Origin: Bosea sp. BIWAKO-01
GTDB lineage: Bacteria; Pseudomonadota; Alphaproteobacteria; Rhizobiales; Beijerinckiaceae
Assembly: GCF_001748145.1 (NCBI RefSeq)
Contig: NZ_BCQA01000001.1
Span: forward strand, 4,676,501 to 4,740,500
Direction of reading: 5' to 3'
Length of the DNA stretch: 64,000 nt
The notes under the pieces are model-generated. The model had not been told where the DNA came from, did no database searches, and saw only the letters and a program-made list of their open reading frames with translations. Positions 53,412 through 62,007 of the stretch are shown piece by piece (position 1 is the stretch's first letter; each line of letters opens with the position of its first letter). The translations under genes and the position numbers were made by a program.

Positions 53412-54049
53412 CAATTTTTCTCGTCGGTAGGAGAGAGAGCCCGCAGGGCCTGCAGGATCTCCGGCAGGCGCGCCTGGGCCGAGGTCATCAGGCGCTCATA
53501 AATGGAGTTGCCATGGGCATCGATCGCAACCGTCACCGGTCCGAATCCTCCCAACCTGATGCGGTTCAGCCGGAACTGCATGATCAGGTCGTTCCAGGCG
53601 CTGTCGACGACCTCTTCGACGCCTTCGCTGAGCAGCGCCGACGCGCCGCCGACGAAGGAAAAGTAGATGCAGCCGATCTCGCGCATGGCGTCCGCGCTTT
53701 CGCGCGACAATCCGCCCTTGCCGCCGACGGAGGTCAGGCCGAGCCCCCGGATCAAGCCAGGCATCAGGTCGTTGAAGCGGCTCGAGGTCGTCGGATTGAC
53801 ATAATGGTGGCGCCCCGGCCTGCCCCCCACTTCGTCATAGCTGACGCCCATATGAAAGAAGGCGCCGCCCCGCATCGGTGTCGGCATCTCGCGACCGGCG
53901 GCGACCTCGGACAGCATCCGCTTCTGCGTGGGCATACCGACTGTCGCCACCGCTTCGCCATCGAGCAGGAAGAGATCGCCGAGCTTCAGATTCCGAGCCG
54001 CGGCAGGCGTCAGCGGCAGCTTCAGGCGGGGTAGGTCGAGGGCGCTCAT
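53411..54049 (-). CDS. Class I fumarase / tartrate dehydratase beta subunit
   Basis: 212 aa. FumA C-terminal-type domain: LPLTPAAARNLKLGDLFLLDGEAVATV, FHMGVSYDEVGGRPGRHHYVNPTTSSRF (Fe-S hydrolyase), GLGLTSVGGKGGLSRES and IGCIYFSFVGGASALL. It pairs with the alpha subunit encoded just upstream to form an oxygen-sensitive 4Fe-4S hydro-lyase. Genes overlap by four bases at each end with their neighbours. Substrate could be fumarate/malate or tartrate. Confidence 0.9.
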   Translation of the reverse strand: MSALDLPRLKLPLTPAAARNLKLGDLFLLDGEAVATVGMPTQKRMLSEVAAGREMPTPMRGGAFFHMGVSYDEVGGRPGRHHYVNPTTSSRFNDLMPGLIRGLGLTSVGGKGGLSRESADAMREIGCIYFSFVGGASALLSEGVEEVVDSAWNDLIMQFRLNRIRLGGFGPVTVAIDAHGNSIYERLMTSAQARLPEILQALRALSPTDEKN

Positions 54050-54915
54050 TCGATCCGCTCCACGACACCTGAATTGTGGATCTTCGCGCGTGTCCGCCGG
54101 TTGATCCAGCAATTGAAGGAGACTGCGACAGGGGTGAAGCCGTGGCCTGACGCATACTCGATATGCACACCGAAGGTCGTGGTCGAGCCGCCGACGCCCA
54201 TTGGCCCGAACCCGGTCTGGTTGACCGCCCTTGTCAGGCGCTCCTCCATATCGGCGACCATCGGATCCGGATTGTGCTCGCCGAATGGTCGCAGGGTCGC
54301 GTCCTTGGAGAGTTTGGCGGCATGGTCGAAGGTGCCGCCGATACCGACGCCGATCACCACGGGAGGGCAGTGCTGCCCCCCGGCTCGCATCACCATCTCG
54401 AGGATACAGCGTTCGATCTCATCGCGGCTCGGGCTGACCAGCGTCTCGATCGCAGCCCAACGGCCTCCGCCGAGCGCCTTCGGCGCGCAGGTGATATCCA
54501 TGTAGTCGACATCGCCAAGCAGGTCATAGGAGACCAGCGGCATGTCCTTGCCCTTGTAGCTGCGCTCATTTGTCAGCGGATGGGTGACGAAGCGCAGGAT
54601 CGGCGGCTGGATCGTCTGGACCAGGTGCTCGAAGCCGTCGACGATGGCCTGGCGGATGTCGCCTTGCATGCGGACACCCGATCCGATCTTCACGGCATAG
54701 CTCGGAACCCCTGCATCGGAGCACAGGAAACGCCCGGTCCGCTCTGCCGTTTCGGCACTGTCGAGCATGAATGCCAGCGTCTTGCTCGCATGAGGCACGG
54801 TCTCGGTCTCGACCGCATTGCGCAGGGCGCTCTTCGATGTCTCCGGGATCCGGCGCAGCGACCAGTCGTAGAGATTGGCCGTGACCTCCTTCACCAGATC
54901 ATATGTTATTGCCAT
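54046..54915 (-). CDS. Class I fumarase / tartrate dehydratase alpha subunit
   Basis: 289 aa. Three cysteines expected to hold the 4Fe-4S cluster: FLCSDAG (the family usually has CQDTG), HCPPVVIGVGIGG and FNCWINRR; MGVGGSTTTFGVHIEYASGHG between them is also conserved. Dehydrates a hydroxy dicarboxylate together with the beta subunit. First gene of the leftward unit; divergent from the Ldh2-type gene, with a palindrome midway between the two starts. Confidence 0.9.
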   Translation of the reverse strand: MAITYDLVKEVTANLYDWSLRRIPETSKSALRNAVETETVPHASKTLAFMLDSAETAERTGRFLCSDAGVPSYAVKIGSGVRMQGDIRQAIVDGFEHLVQTIQPPILRFVTHPLTNERSYKGKDMPLVSYDLLGDVDYMDITCAPKALGGGRWAAIETLVSPSRDEIERCILEMVMRAGGQHCPPVVIGVGIGGTFDHAAKLSKDATLRPFGEHNPDPMVADMEERLTRAVNQTGFGPMGVGGSTTTFGVHIEYASGHGFTPVAVSFNCWINRRTRAKIHNSGVVERIE

Positions 54916-54983
54916 GCGCCGCTGCCCAGTTCATCTCTGCCCAACCTAGCGGGCCCGGACAGGGGGGCGGTTCAAAGCGCTGG

Positions 54984-55002
54984 CGTTTCGCACCATGAAA
55001 TG
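54984..55002. promoter_or_regulatory. Palindromic operator, IclR-type candidate
   Basis: CGTTTCGCACCATGAAATG: TTTC-N7-GAAA core centred at 54993, exactly between the fumarase-alpha start (54915) and the Ldh2 start (55071). Confidence 0.65.
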
Positions 55003-55070
55003 AGCGCGCTGTGCATACTTTGATATCCAGCCCCTCCTAGGATCGATCGAGTTTCACAGTCACAGGCCTG

Positions 55071-56111
55071 ATGATGTCGCAGATACCAAGCGCCGTTCCG
55101 ATGCGCGTTGCCGATCTTGTCGCGGAGGTTGCCGCTCTCTTTGCCGGCGCCGGACTCTCTCCCGCCGGTGCGCGCCGTATTGCCGAAGCCCTGGTCGAAG
55201 CGGAGCAGCAGGGGCTGAGCTCGCATGGGCTCATGCATGTGCCGCTCTATATCGAACGCCTGCGCAAGGGCTCGGTCTCGCCGCACGATGAAGCTCTCAG
55301 CGTGAGCGACCATGGCGCCGTTGCGGTTCTCGACGGCCGCCACATGCTCGGTCATCTGGCCGCCGAGCAGGCCATGACCCTGGCTATCGCAAAGGCCCGG
55401 AGTTTCGGGATCGGCGCAGTCGCCGTGCGTCATGGGTTTCATTTCGGTGCTGCCGGCCGCTATGCCGCCCAGGCCGCTGAGGCCGGCATGATCGGGGTCG
55501 CGATGTCGAATACGCGGCCGTTGATGCCAGCCCCCGGCGGGGCCGAGCCGGCTGTCGGCAACAACCCGATCGCGATTGCCATTCCGACCGCGGACGAACC
55601 TGCGGTGGTGGTCGATGTCGCCATGAGCGAAGGCGCTCTCGGCCGCATTCGCCATCACCAGCAGCGCGGCGAGCCGATTCCGGCGAACTGGGCTGTAACA
55701 TCGGAAGGGCTTCCGACCACCGACCCTGCCGAGGCGATCAAGGGGCTGCTTCTGCCCACCGGCGGCCCCAAGGGATTTGCCCTCGCGCTTGCGGTCGACA
55801 TGCTGTGCGGGCTCCTGTCCGGTGGTGCCGTGGGCGCCGAGGTGAAAGCGCTCTACGGCGACGCCGCGCAACCGAATGACTGCTCGTTTCTGTTCCTGAC
55901 CCTGAATCCGGGCGCTTTCGGCGCTGAGGCCTTGCCGCGCCGCGCCGCAGCCGAGCGGGAGCGCATCAGTCGCGGGCGCCGTGCGCCCGGTGCTGCGGCT
56001 ATCCGTGTGCCCGGCCAGGCGAAATGGGAGAACGCGAAGCTTCGGCAGGAGATCGTTGCGGTCGATAGCCGGACGCTTGCAGCGTTGAGAGCCAGCGCCA
56101 TCGGAGGCTGA
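55071..56111 (+). CDS. Ldh2/malate-lactate (AllD/YbiC) family dehydrogenase
   Basis: 346 aa. NAD(P)-dependent type II malate/L-lactate dehydrogenase fold: AEQQGLSSHGLMHVPLYIERL, VRHGFHFGAAGRYAA, VGNNPIAIAIPT and GGPKGFALALAVDML. His52 and Tyr60 (SHG...Y) fit the family active site, but the residue four after His52, normally Arg, is His56. Substrate probably a 2-hydroxy acid produced near the fumarase-type reaction. Divergent from fumarase alpha. Alternative ATG at 55074. Confidence 0.87.
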   Translation: MMSQIPSAVPMRVADLVAEVAALFAGAGLSPAGARRIAEALVEAEQQGLSSHGLMHVPLYIERLRKGSVSPHDEALSVSDHGAVAVLDGRHMLGHLAAEQAMTLAIAKARSFGIGAVAVRHGFHFGAAGRYAAQAAEAGMIGVAMSNTRPLMPAPGGAEPAVGNNPIAIAIPTADEPAVVVDVAMSEGALGRIRHHQQRGEPIPANWAVTSEGLPTTDPAEAIKGLLLPTGGPKGFALALAVDMLCGLLSGGAVGAEVKALYGDAAQPNDCSFLFLTLNPGAFGAEALPRRAAAERERISRGRRAPGAAAIRVPGQAKWENAKLRQEIVAVDSRTLAALRASAIGG

Positions 56112-56112
56112 T

Positions 56113-56132
56113 CAGGGGATTTGGAACCCCTG
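56113..56132. terminator. Weak hairpin between the Ldh2 and AtzH-like genes
   Basis: CAGGGG/CCCCTG with an eight-base loop between convergent genes. No T-tract; a weak candidate only. Confidence 0.3.
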
Positions 56133-56162
56133 GCAGTGAACGCGAAAGGGGGGAGCAACCGC

Positions 56163-56603
56163 TCACCAGAGCCGCGGCCCCTCCATCGTTGAAACGTGAG
56201 CCGAGATCACCTTCCAGCCGAGATCGGGGAAGCGCGCCCAGGTCTGGCTCTGCCGGCCGATCATGTCCCGCCCGCGGACCTTGAACTCCAGGTTCACCGT
56301 GGCAATGTCCCGCCCCAGAGTGAGAATCTCCAGCCGCAGCCGCTCTTCCTTGATGCCGGGCCCCGGCGGGCGGGCGACGCGGTGGGCGTGGATCTCCGAG
56401 AAGCCATAGCCATTCTCATGCAACGCATAGCGGATGGTGTGTGGACTCTCCCAGAATGCGGCATCGAGCATAGCCACATCCTTGTCGATCAGGGCTTGCT
56501 CGTAGCGTTCGAACAATGCGCTGATTTCGGCAACGACATCGGGCAAATTCGGGGTCAGGTCGGGCAAGGTGCGGCCTTCATGCGTGGTGCGCCGACGGAT
56601 CAA
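56163..56603 (-). CDS. AtzH/HpxZ-like (DUF3225, SnoaL fold) protein
   Basis: 146 aa. Cystatin-like fold with DVVAEISALFERYEQALIDKDVAMLDAAFWESPHTIRY and TWARFPDLGWKVISAHVST, which match the AtzH/HpxZ family, proteins found with amidohydrolases in oxalurate and cyanurate breakdown. Function is auxiliary and not well known. The start is doubtful: the only upstream starts are TTG (56603 and 56567). It sits on the minus strand beyond a perfect hairpin. Confidence 0.75.
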   Translation of the reverse strand: MIRRRTTHEGRTLPDLTPNLPDVVAEISALFERYEQALIDKDVAMLDAAFWESPHTIRYALHENGYGFSEIHAHRVARPPGPGIKEERLRLEILTLGRDIATVNLEFKVRGRDMIGRQSQTWARFPDLGWKVISAHVSTMEGPRLW

Positions 56604-56640
56604 GCCGGCCGCTGGCCCCTGTCATCGGATGATCAGAGTT

Positions 56641-56672
56641 CCGCCCGCTCCCATTTGCATGGGAGCGGGCGG
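56641..56672. terminator. Hairpin after the peptide-binding-protein gene
   Basis: Perfect 14-base stem CCGCCCGCTCCCAT/ATGGGAGCGGGCGG with a TTGC loop, 41 bases beyond the stop of the leftward gene. No T-tract. Confidence 0.55.
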
Positions 56673-56712
56673 CAAAGCGATGGACCAGATTCGGTCTCAG
56701 AGCACTGGACTG

Positions 56713-58500
56713 CTAGGTGCGGTACCAGCTCGCAAGGTTCCAGGTCGTGACTTCCCAGCCCGAGATATCGGGCACGAGGTTGTTCGCCGACGCGCCGACG
56801 ATCGTGCGCGACAGGAGCGGCAGGATGATGTTGGCCTCGCAGAAGATCTCGTTGACCTTGATCAGCAGCGCGGCGCGCTTCACCGGATCGAACTCCTTCT
56901 GCGCAGCCTTGTAGGCCTCATCTGCTTCCTTGCTGGCGTAGCGCGAGACGTTGCGGCCCAGCCACTTGTTCTCCTTGTTGGCGATCTCCCACGAGGTGAA
57001 CTGGTTGAGAAAGCGCTCCGGATCCGGCTGCGGCTGCGTCGTGGTGTACATCTCCATGTCGCAGTAGAGCTTGGTGTAAGTGTCGGGATTGGAGACGTCC
57101 GAGGAAAAGAACACGGACGCAGTCACCGACTTCAGCTCGAGATCAATGCCGGCGCGCTGGCAGGCCTGCTTGATGATCGCCTGCGTCTTCTGGCGCGGCG
57201 CGTTGATCGAGGTCTGGAAGACGTATTTGAGCTTCTTGCCATCCTTCTCGCGGATGCCGTCGGCGCCCTTCTTCCAGCCGGCGTCGTCGAGGATCTTGTT
57301 GGCCTTCTCGACGCTGAATTCATACTTCAGTTTCGGCGACTTGAACTGCTTCGGCTCGTTGACGAAGCTCGCCGTCGCGGTGCCGCCGCGGCCATAGATG
57401 AACTTCTGGATCGAATCGCGGTCGATCAGCAGGTTGATCGCCTGGCGCACGGCCGGATCGCTCAGCGTCGGGTGCTTGGTCTTGACGCTCGAACGTTCGC
57501 CGTCGACCTCGGTCCACGGATCCGTGGGGTTGAGGATGATGAACTCGACGTCGCCACCAGGAACCACCACCACGCGCCCGCGCCCGCCGGTTTCCATGCG
57601 CTTGAGGATCTCGTCCTCGACCTGCATGTTCCAGGCATAGTCGTATTCGCCGGTCTGCAGCACGGCACGCGCCGCCGAGACCGCGTCACCGCCGCCCTTG
57701 ACCTCGAGCGTGTCGAAATGCGGCTTGTTCTTGACGTGATAGTCGGGGTTGCGTTCGCCCGTGAGCAGGTCCCCCGGCTTGAACTCGACGAACTTGTAGG
57801 GGCCGGTGCCGACTGGCTTCAGATTGGCCGGGGCTTCGCGCGACTTGGCGCCCTTGTACTCGCCGAAATGATGCTTCGGGATGATCATGCCGGCGACGCC
57901 GACGAAAGCATCGGCCCAGAACGGCGTCGGATCCTTGAAGATGATCTTGACGGTGTGGGAGTCGATCTTCTCGACCTTGATGTCCTTGTAGGCGCCGGTC
58001 GTATAGGCGGCAGTCGCCGGATCGGCGGCATATTCCCAGGTGAAGACGACGTCGTCGGCCGTGAACGGCTTGCCGTCATGCCATTTGACGCCCTGCTTCA
58101 GCTTCCAGATCACTTCCTTGCCGTCGGCAGACACACCGCCATTGGCCTTGGTCGGGATCTCGGCGGCGAGTTGGGGAACGAGATTGCCGTCCTTGTCCCA
58201 ACCGGCGAGCGGCTCGAAGAAAACGCGCGAGGCGATCTGGTCCTTGGTGCCGCTGGCGAAATGCGGGTTCAGCAGGGTCGGTGCCTGCCAGAGCAGGATC
58301 TTCAGCGGCCCGCCGCCACCGGCCTTGGTCGGCTTGTAATCGTCGGCCGATTGGGCCATCGCGACGCCGTTCCAGGCCAGCATCTGGGTTGCGATCGGTG
58401 CGCTCAGTCCCAGCGCCACCATTTTCTGCACGAAGGAACGCCGCGACAGGCCACCTTCCTTCACATCCGCGATCAAACCTCGCAGGTCGTGCTCGTTCAT
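56713..58500 (-). CDS. Family-5 (oligopeptide/dipeptide type) ABC solute-binding protein
   Basis: 595 aa. A twin-arginine-like signal (LSRRSFVQKMVALGLSAPIA, about residues 18-37) leads into the DppA/OppA fold: PLAGWDKDGNLVPQLAAEIP, LKQGVKWHDGKPFTADDVVFTW, PVGTGPYKFVEFKPGD, AVRQAINLLIDRDSI. It binds peptides or nickel-type ligands for an ABC importer whose permeases are not in this window (possibly elsewhere). The ATG at 58500 follows GGAGGG. Confidence 0.9.
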   Translation of the reverse strand: MNEHDLRGLIADVKEGGLSRRSFVQKMVALGLSAPIATQMLAWNGVAMAQSADDYKPTKAGGGGPLKILLWQAPTLLNPHFASGTKDQIASRVFFEPLAGWDKDGNLVPQLAAEIPTKANGGVSADGKEVIWKLKQGVKWHDGKPFTADDVVFTWEYAADPATAAYTTGAYKDIKVEKIDSHTVKIIFKDPTPFWADAFVGVAGMIIPKHHFGEYKGAKSREAPANLKPVGTGPYKFVEFKPGDLLTGERNPDYHVKNKPHFDTLEVKGGGDAVSAARAVLQTGEYDYAWNMQVEDEILKRMETGGRGRVVVVPGGDVEFIILNPTDPWTEVDGERSSVKTKHPTLSDPAVRQAINLLIDRDSIQKFIYGRGGTATASFVNEPKQFKSPKLKYEFSVEKANKILDDAGWKKGADGIREKDGKKLKYVFQTSINAPRQKTQAIIKQACQRAGIDLELKSVTASVFFSSDVSNPDTYTKLYCDMEMYTTTQPQPDPERFLNQFTSWEIANKENKWLGRNVSRYASKEADEAYKAAQKEFDPVKRAALLIKVNEIFCEANIILPLLSRTIVGASANNLVPDISGWEVTTWNLASWYRT

Positions 58501-58958
58501 AAATACCCTCCGCCGACAGGCCATTGACAATAATCCGGGGGTCTTGCGCCCCCTGCTTTTCCCTCAAGCAGCCGTCAGCAAGGCATGGGCCAGCGAAAGC
58601 GTCAACTGGGCGCTGCAGAATGGCCAATGCTGCATGCGTCCTTCGTGCGGGCGTTCATGCAGTGAAGCGTATCGGCGTGGATTGGTTGCAGCCGCAGCAA
58701 GCAACGCGGCTTTATGACATGGCTTTGGAGAAGGCTTGGGCCTGCGCCAAGAGGTTGGCAGAGGGCACAAAGATAGACATGCCCCGGACCTGGGGCGCAG
58801 GCCGGGACCAGCCGAATGCCATTTCGGGACTGAAACGGCTCCCACCGGCGCGCTGACATTACCCGCGTCGCGGCCTGCGCGGGACGGCGGCCATCCCGGG
58901 GCAGTGGACTTCGGAAGAATGCCCGTGATTCGGCGCGCCGCTTCTCCACCTCTGGCGG
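58501..58958. other. 458-base gap with no recognised gene
   Basis: Upstream of the leftward binding-protein gene and downstream of the leftward aldehyde dehydrogenase gene. Several short frames on both strands have no family match or ribosome-binding site I trust. It probably contains the promoter of the binding-protein gene; I could not place it. Confidence 0.45.
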
Positions 58959-60401
58959 CTAGGCCGGAAGGGTGTAGGCCGTCTTCACGGTCGTGTAGAA
59001 TTCCTGCGCGTAGCGGCCCTGTTCCCGGGGGCCGTAGGACGAACTTTTGCGGCCACCGAAGGGCGCGTGGTAATCCGTGCCCGCGGTCGGAAGATTGACC
59101 ATGACCGTTCCGGCCTCTGCGTTGCGTTTGAAGTGGCTCGCATATTTGAGGCTCGTCGTGCAGATGCCGGCCGAGAGACCGAAGCTCGTATCGTTGGCGG
59201 CGGCAAGCGCGGCGTCGTAGTCCTTGACGCGGATGACGGCTGCGACTGGCCCGAAGATCTCCTCGCGAGCGATCCGCATGGTCTGGTCGATCCCGGTGAA
59301 CAGCGCCGGCGACAGATAGAATCCCGGCGTGGCGCGCGCGAGAACCTCGCCGCCGCAAGCGAGCCGGCCGCCTTCCTCCTGACCAAGGCGGATGTAGTGC
59401 AGGTCCTGGTCGAGTTGCCTCTGGTCGACCACGGGCCCGATGGTTGCTTCCGGCTTGAGCGCATCGTCGACGACGAGCCCGTGCATGGCATCGATCAGGC
59501 GCTCTACGAAGCGGTCATGGATCTTGTCGGTGACGATCAGTCGGGACGCCGCGGTGCAACGCTGGCCGGTCTGGTAGAAGGCGCTATTGAGCGCACACGC
59601 AACCGCCAGTTCGATATCGGCATCGTCGAGCACGACAAGCGGGTTCTTGCCGCCCATTTCGAGCTGCATCTTCTTCATCCGGTCGGAAGCGACGCAGGCC
59701 GCTGCGACCTTGCGGCCGGTGGAGACGGAGCCGGTGAAGGAGATCGCGTCCACGTTATCGCTGCGTAGGATCGCTTCGCCGACGACAGGTCCCGATCCCA
59801 TCACGAGGTTGAAGACGCCGGCCGGGACGCCGGCTCTGGCAAGGATGTCAGCCAGCGCATGCGCGGAGCCCGGCACCAGTTCAGCTGGTTTGAGGACGAT
59901 GCAATTGCCGTAGGCGAGGGCAGGCGCGATCTTCCAGGCCGGAATCGCGATCGGAAAGTTCCAGGGCGTGATCAGCCCGACGACGCCGACAGGCTCCCGG
60001 GTAATGTCGACCTCGACGCCGGGACGCATCGAAGCCAACCTGTCGCCCGCCAGGCGCAGGCACTCCCCGGCAAAGAAGTGGAAGATCTGCCCGGCCCGCA
60101 CGACCTCGCCGATGCCGTCCGCCAGCACCTTGCCCTCCTCGCGGGAGAGCAGCATCCCGAGTTCGCCCTTGCGAGCGAGGATCTCGTCGCCAACACCCTT
60201 CAGGATATCGTGCCGGAGCTGGATCGATGAGCGTGACCAGGCCGCGAAGGCTGTCGCAGCGGCGGCGATGGCGTCTTGCACGTCGGCATGACTGGCCTGG
60301 GCGTAGTGGGCGACGATGTCATTGGTGTTCGACGGATTGATGTTGGCGATCGCTTCACTTGCGTGACGCCACTCTCCGCCAATGTAGTTCGGCTGGATCA
60401 T
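58959..60401 (-). CDS. NAD(P)-dependent aldehyde dehydrogenase (KGSADH-like)
   Basis: 480 aa. ALDH fold: GVVGLITPWNFPIAIPAWKIAPAL, LEMGGKNPL with Glu248, FYQTGQRCTAASR with the catalytic Cys282, and EEIFGPVAAVIRV. The pattern is that of succinate-semialdehyde/alpha-ketoglutaric semialdehyde dehydrogenases. The last gene of a leftward operon with an ABC importer and a thiamine-diphosphate enzyme, which suggests it oxidises the aldehyde made by decarboxylation. Start at 60401; the frame stays open upstream but without family similarity. Confidence 0.92.
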   Translation of the reverse strand: MIQPNYIGGEWRHASEAIANINPSNTNDIVAHYAQASHADVQDAIAAAATAFAAWSRSSIQLRHDILKGVGDEILARKGELGMLLSREEGKVLADGIGEVVRAGQIFHFFAGECLRLAGDRLASMRPGVEVDITREPVGVVGLITPWNFPIAIPAWKIAPALAYGNCIVLKPAELVPGSAHALADILARAGVPAGVFNLVMGSGPVVGEAILRSDNVDAISFTGSVSTGRKVAAACVASDRMKKMQLEMGGKNPLVVLDDADIELAVACALNSAFYQTGQRCTAASRLIVTDKIHDRFVERLIDAMHGLVVDDALKPEATIGPVVDQRQLDQDLHYIRLGQEEGGRLACGGEVLARATPGFYLSPALFTGIDQTMRIAREEIFGPVAAVIRVKDYDAALAAANDTSFGLSAGICTTSLKYASHFKRNAEAGTVMVNLPTAGTDYHAPFGGRKSSSYGPREQGRYAQEFYTTVKTAYTLPA

Positions 60402-60474
60402 TGCAGGGACTCGTGTGCCGGCGCGCCGGCAGATGAATGCCGGCGTTGCGCGAGGGGAAGGCAATTGCCAAGGA

Positions 60475-61257
60475 TCAATCGTTGATGATGGCGCGTAGGA
60501 AACGGCGGGTGCGTTCCTCGGCCGGGTTCTCGAAGAAGGCGCGGGCAGGGGCCTCCTCGACGATCTGTCCGGCATCGAGCAGCATGGCCCGGCTGGCGAC
60601 GCTCTTGGCGAACCCGATCTCGTGGGTCACCACGACCATTGTCATATTGTGCTCCTGGTGCACCTTGCGGATGACCTGGAGAACCTCCTCGCGCATCTCG
60701 GGATCGAGCGCCGATGTCGGCTCGTCGAACAGCATCAGGGAAGGGTTCATCGCCAGCGCCCTGGCGATCGCCACGCGTTGACGCTGCCCTCCCGAGAGCT
60801 GGAACGGGTAGACATTCGCCTTCTCCGCCATGCCGACCTGTTCGAGGAGCTTTCTGCCCTGCTCCGTCGCCATGCGGGGCGGCGTCCCGAGAATCTTCAT
60901 CGGCGCGATGGTGATGTTCTCGAGCGCCGTCATATGCGGGAACAGATTGAAGTTCTGGAAGACGAAGCCCGTCGACAGGCGAATTTTCTGCAACGTATCG
61001 GGATTGGCCGTTTCGACATTGCGCCCGCCCACCGAGATGTCGCCGCGATTGATCGTCTCGAGGCCGTTGATGCAGCGCAGGAGCGTGCTCTTGCCGCAAC
61101 CGCTGGGGCCGCAGAGCACCAGCACCTCGCCCTGTGCGACGTCGAGGGAAATGCCGTTGAGCACGCTGACGGCGCCATAGGATTTGTGGACGTCGCGAAT
61201 ACGGATGAAGGCCTGAGCCGAGGTCGCCGGCGCGCCCGTCATCAGATCGGTTGCCAT
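60475..61257 (-). CDS. Amino-acid-type ABC ATPase
   Basis: 260 aa. Walker A GPSGCGKST, Q-loop VFQNFNLFPHM, signature [15 protein letters not shown], Walker [13 protein letters not shown] and H-loop VVTHEIGFAKSVA. Works with the permease gene that overlaps its 5' end by 16 bases on the same strand. Confidence 0.94.
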   Translation of the reverse strand: MATDLMTGAPATSAQAFIRIRDVHKSYGAVSVLNGISLDVAQGEVLVLCGPSGCGKSTLLRCINGLETINRGDISVGGRNVETANPDTLQKIRLSTGFVFQNFNLFPHMTALENITIAPMKILGTPPRMATEQGRKLLEQVGMAEKANVYPFQLSGGQRQRVAIARALAMNPSLMLFDEPTSALDPEMREEVLQVIRKVHQEHNMTMVVVTHEIGFAKSVASRAMLLDAGQIVEEAPARAFFENPAEERTRRFLRAIIND

Positions 61258-61910
61258 TTTTGAAGCCTTTCGAGCATCCGCATGAGCAGGGCGTATCCCC
61301 AGATCAGCGCCACATACAGAACGGCTGCGCCAGTATAGAACTCAAGCGGGCGGAAGAATTGGACCGTCAGTTCCTGCGCCCGGAACATGACCTCCGGTAC
61401 CGCGATCAATACTGTCACGGTCACGTTCTTGATGACTGTGATGTGGACATTGGTGAGGGACGGCAAGGTGGCGAAGAACGCCTGGGGCAATGTGATGTAA
61501 CGCATCACTTTCCAGCGCGAGAACCCAAGCGATTGTGCGGCCTGGGTTTGCGTGGCCGGGATCGCTTCAAGGCCGCCGCGAAACGCTTCGCAGGCAAGTG
61601 CAGCCCCGTTCAGAGACAGGGCGATGATCGAACTCATGGTCGGAGAGAGCGAAATCCCTGTCAGGATCGGCATGACATAGTGGATCCAGATCAGCAGGAC
61701 CACGACGGGAAGCGTGCGGAACAGGTCCACAAACACAACCGAGGCGCCGCGCAGGAACCAGCGCCGCGACATGCTCATGGCCGCCAGCACGACGCCGAGA
61801 ATGGTCGTGATGATGATGCTGGGAAAACTCGTCCACCACGCGTGCCAGAGGCCGCCCGCGAGGTAGGGCCCGTATTCGGTCAGAACACCGAATTGAAATG
61901 TGTAATTCAT
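61242..61910 (-). CDS. Amino-acid-type ABC permease
   Basis: 222 aa, about five membrane segments. HisM/GlnP loop: TQAAQSLGFSRWKVMRYITLPQAF. The start at 61910 (MNYTFQFGVLTEYGP) fits the family better than the frame start at 61946. Only one permease gene is seen here, so it may form a homodimer or need a second gene elsewhere. It overlaps the ATPase gene by 16 bases. Confidence 0.9.
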   Translation of the reverse strand: MNYTFQFGVLTEYGPYLAGGLWHAWWTSFPSIIITTILGVVLAAMSMSRRWFLRGASVVFVDLFRTLPVVVLLIWIHYVMPILTGISLSPTMSSIIALSLNGAALACEAFRGGLEAIPATQTQAAQSLGFSRWKVMRYITLPQAFFATLPSLTNVHITVIKNVTVTVLIAVPEVMFRAQELTVQFFRPLEFYTGAAVLYVALIWGYALLMRMLERLQKWQPI

Positions 61911-62007
61911 GATCTCATCCGACCAGCATTTTACCCGAGCAAACACGATCCATGGCGACGGGGGGCGGATACACCGCGGGCATCCGCCCCCTTGCCAGGT
62001 TCGCGGG

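Noticed and set aside
56569..58527. A 652-residue plus-strand frame opposite the family-5 binding protein
   Set aside because: Leu/Arg/Asp-rich shadow of a well-supported gene on the other strand.
58524..58856. A 110-residue plus-strand frame in the gap before the family-5 binding protein gene
   Set aside because: Composition like a shadow frame, no domain and no convincing start signal.
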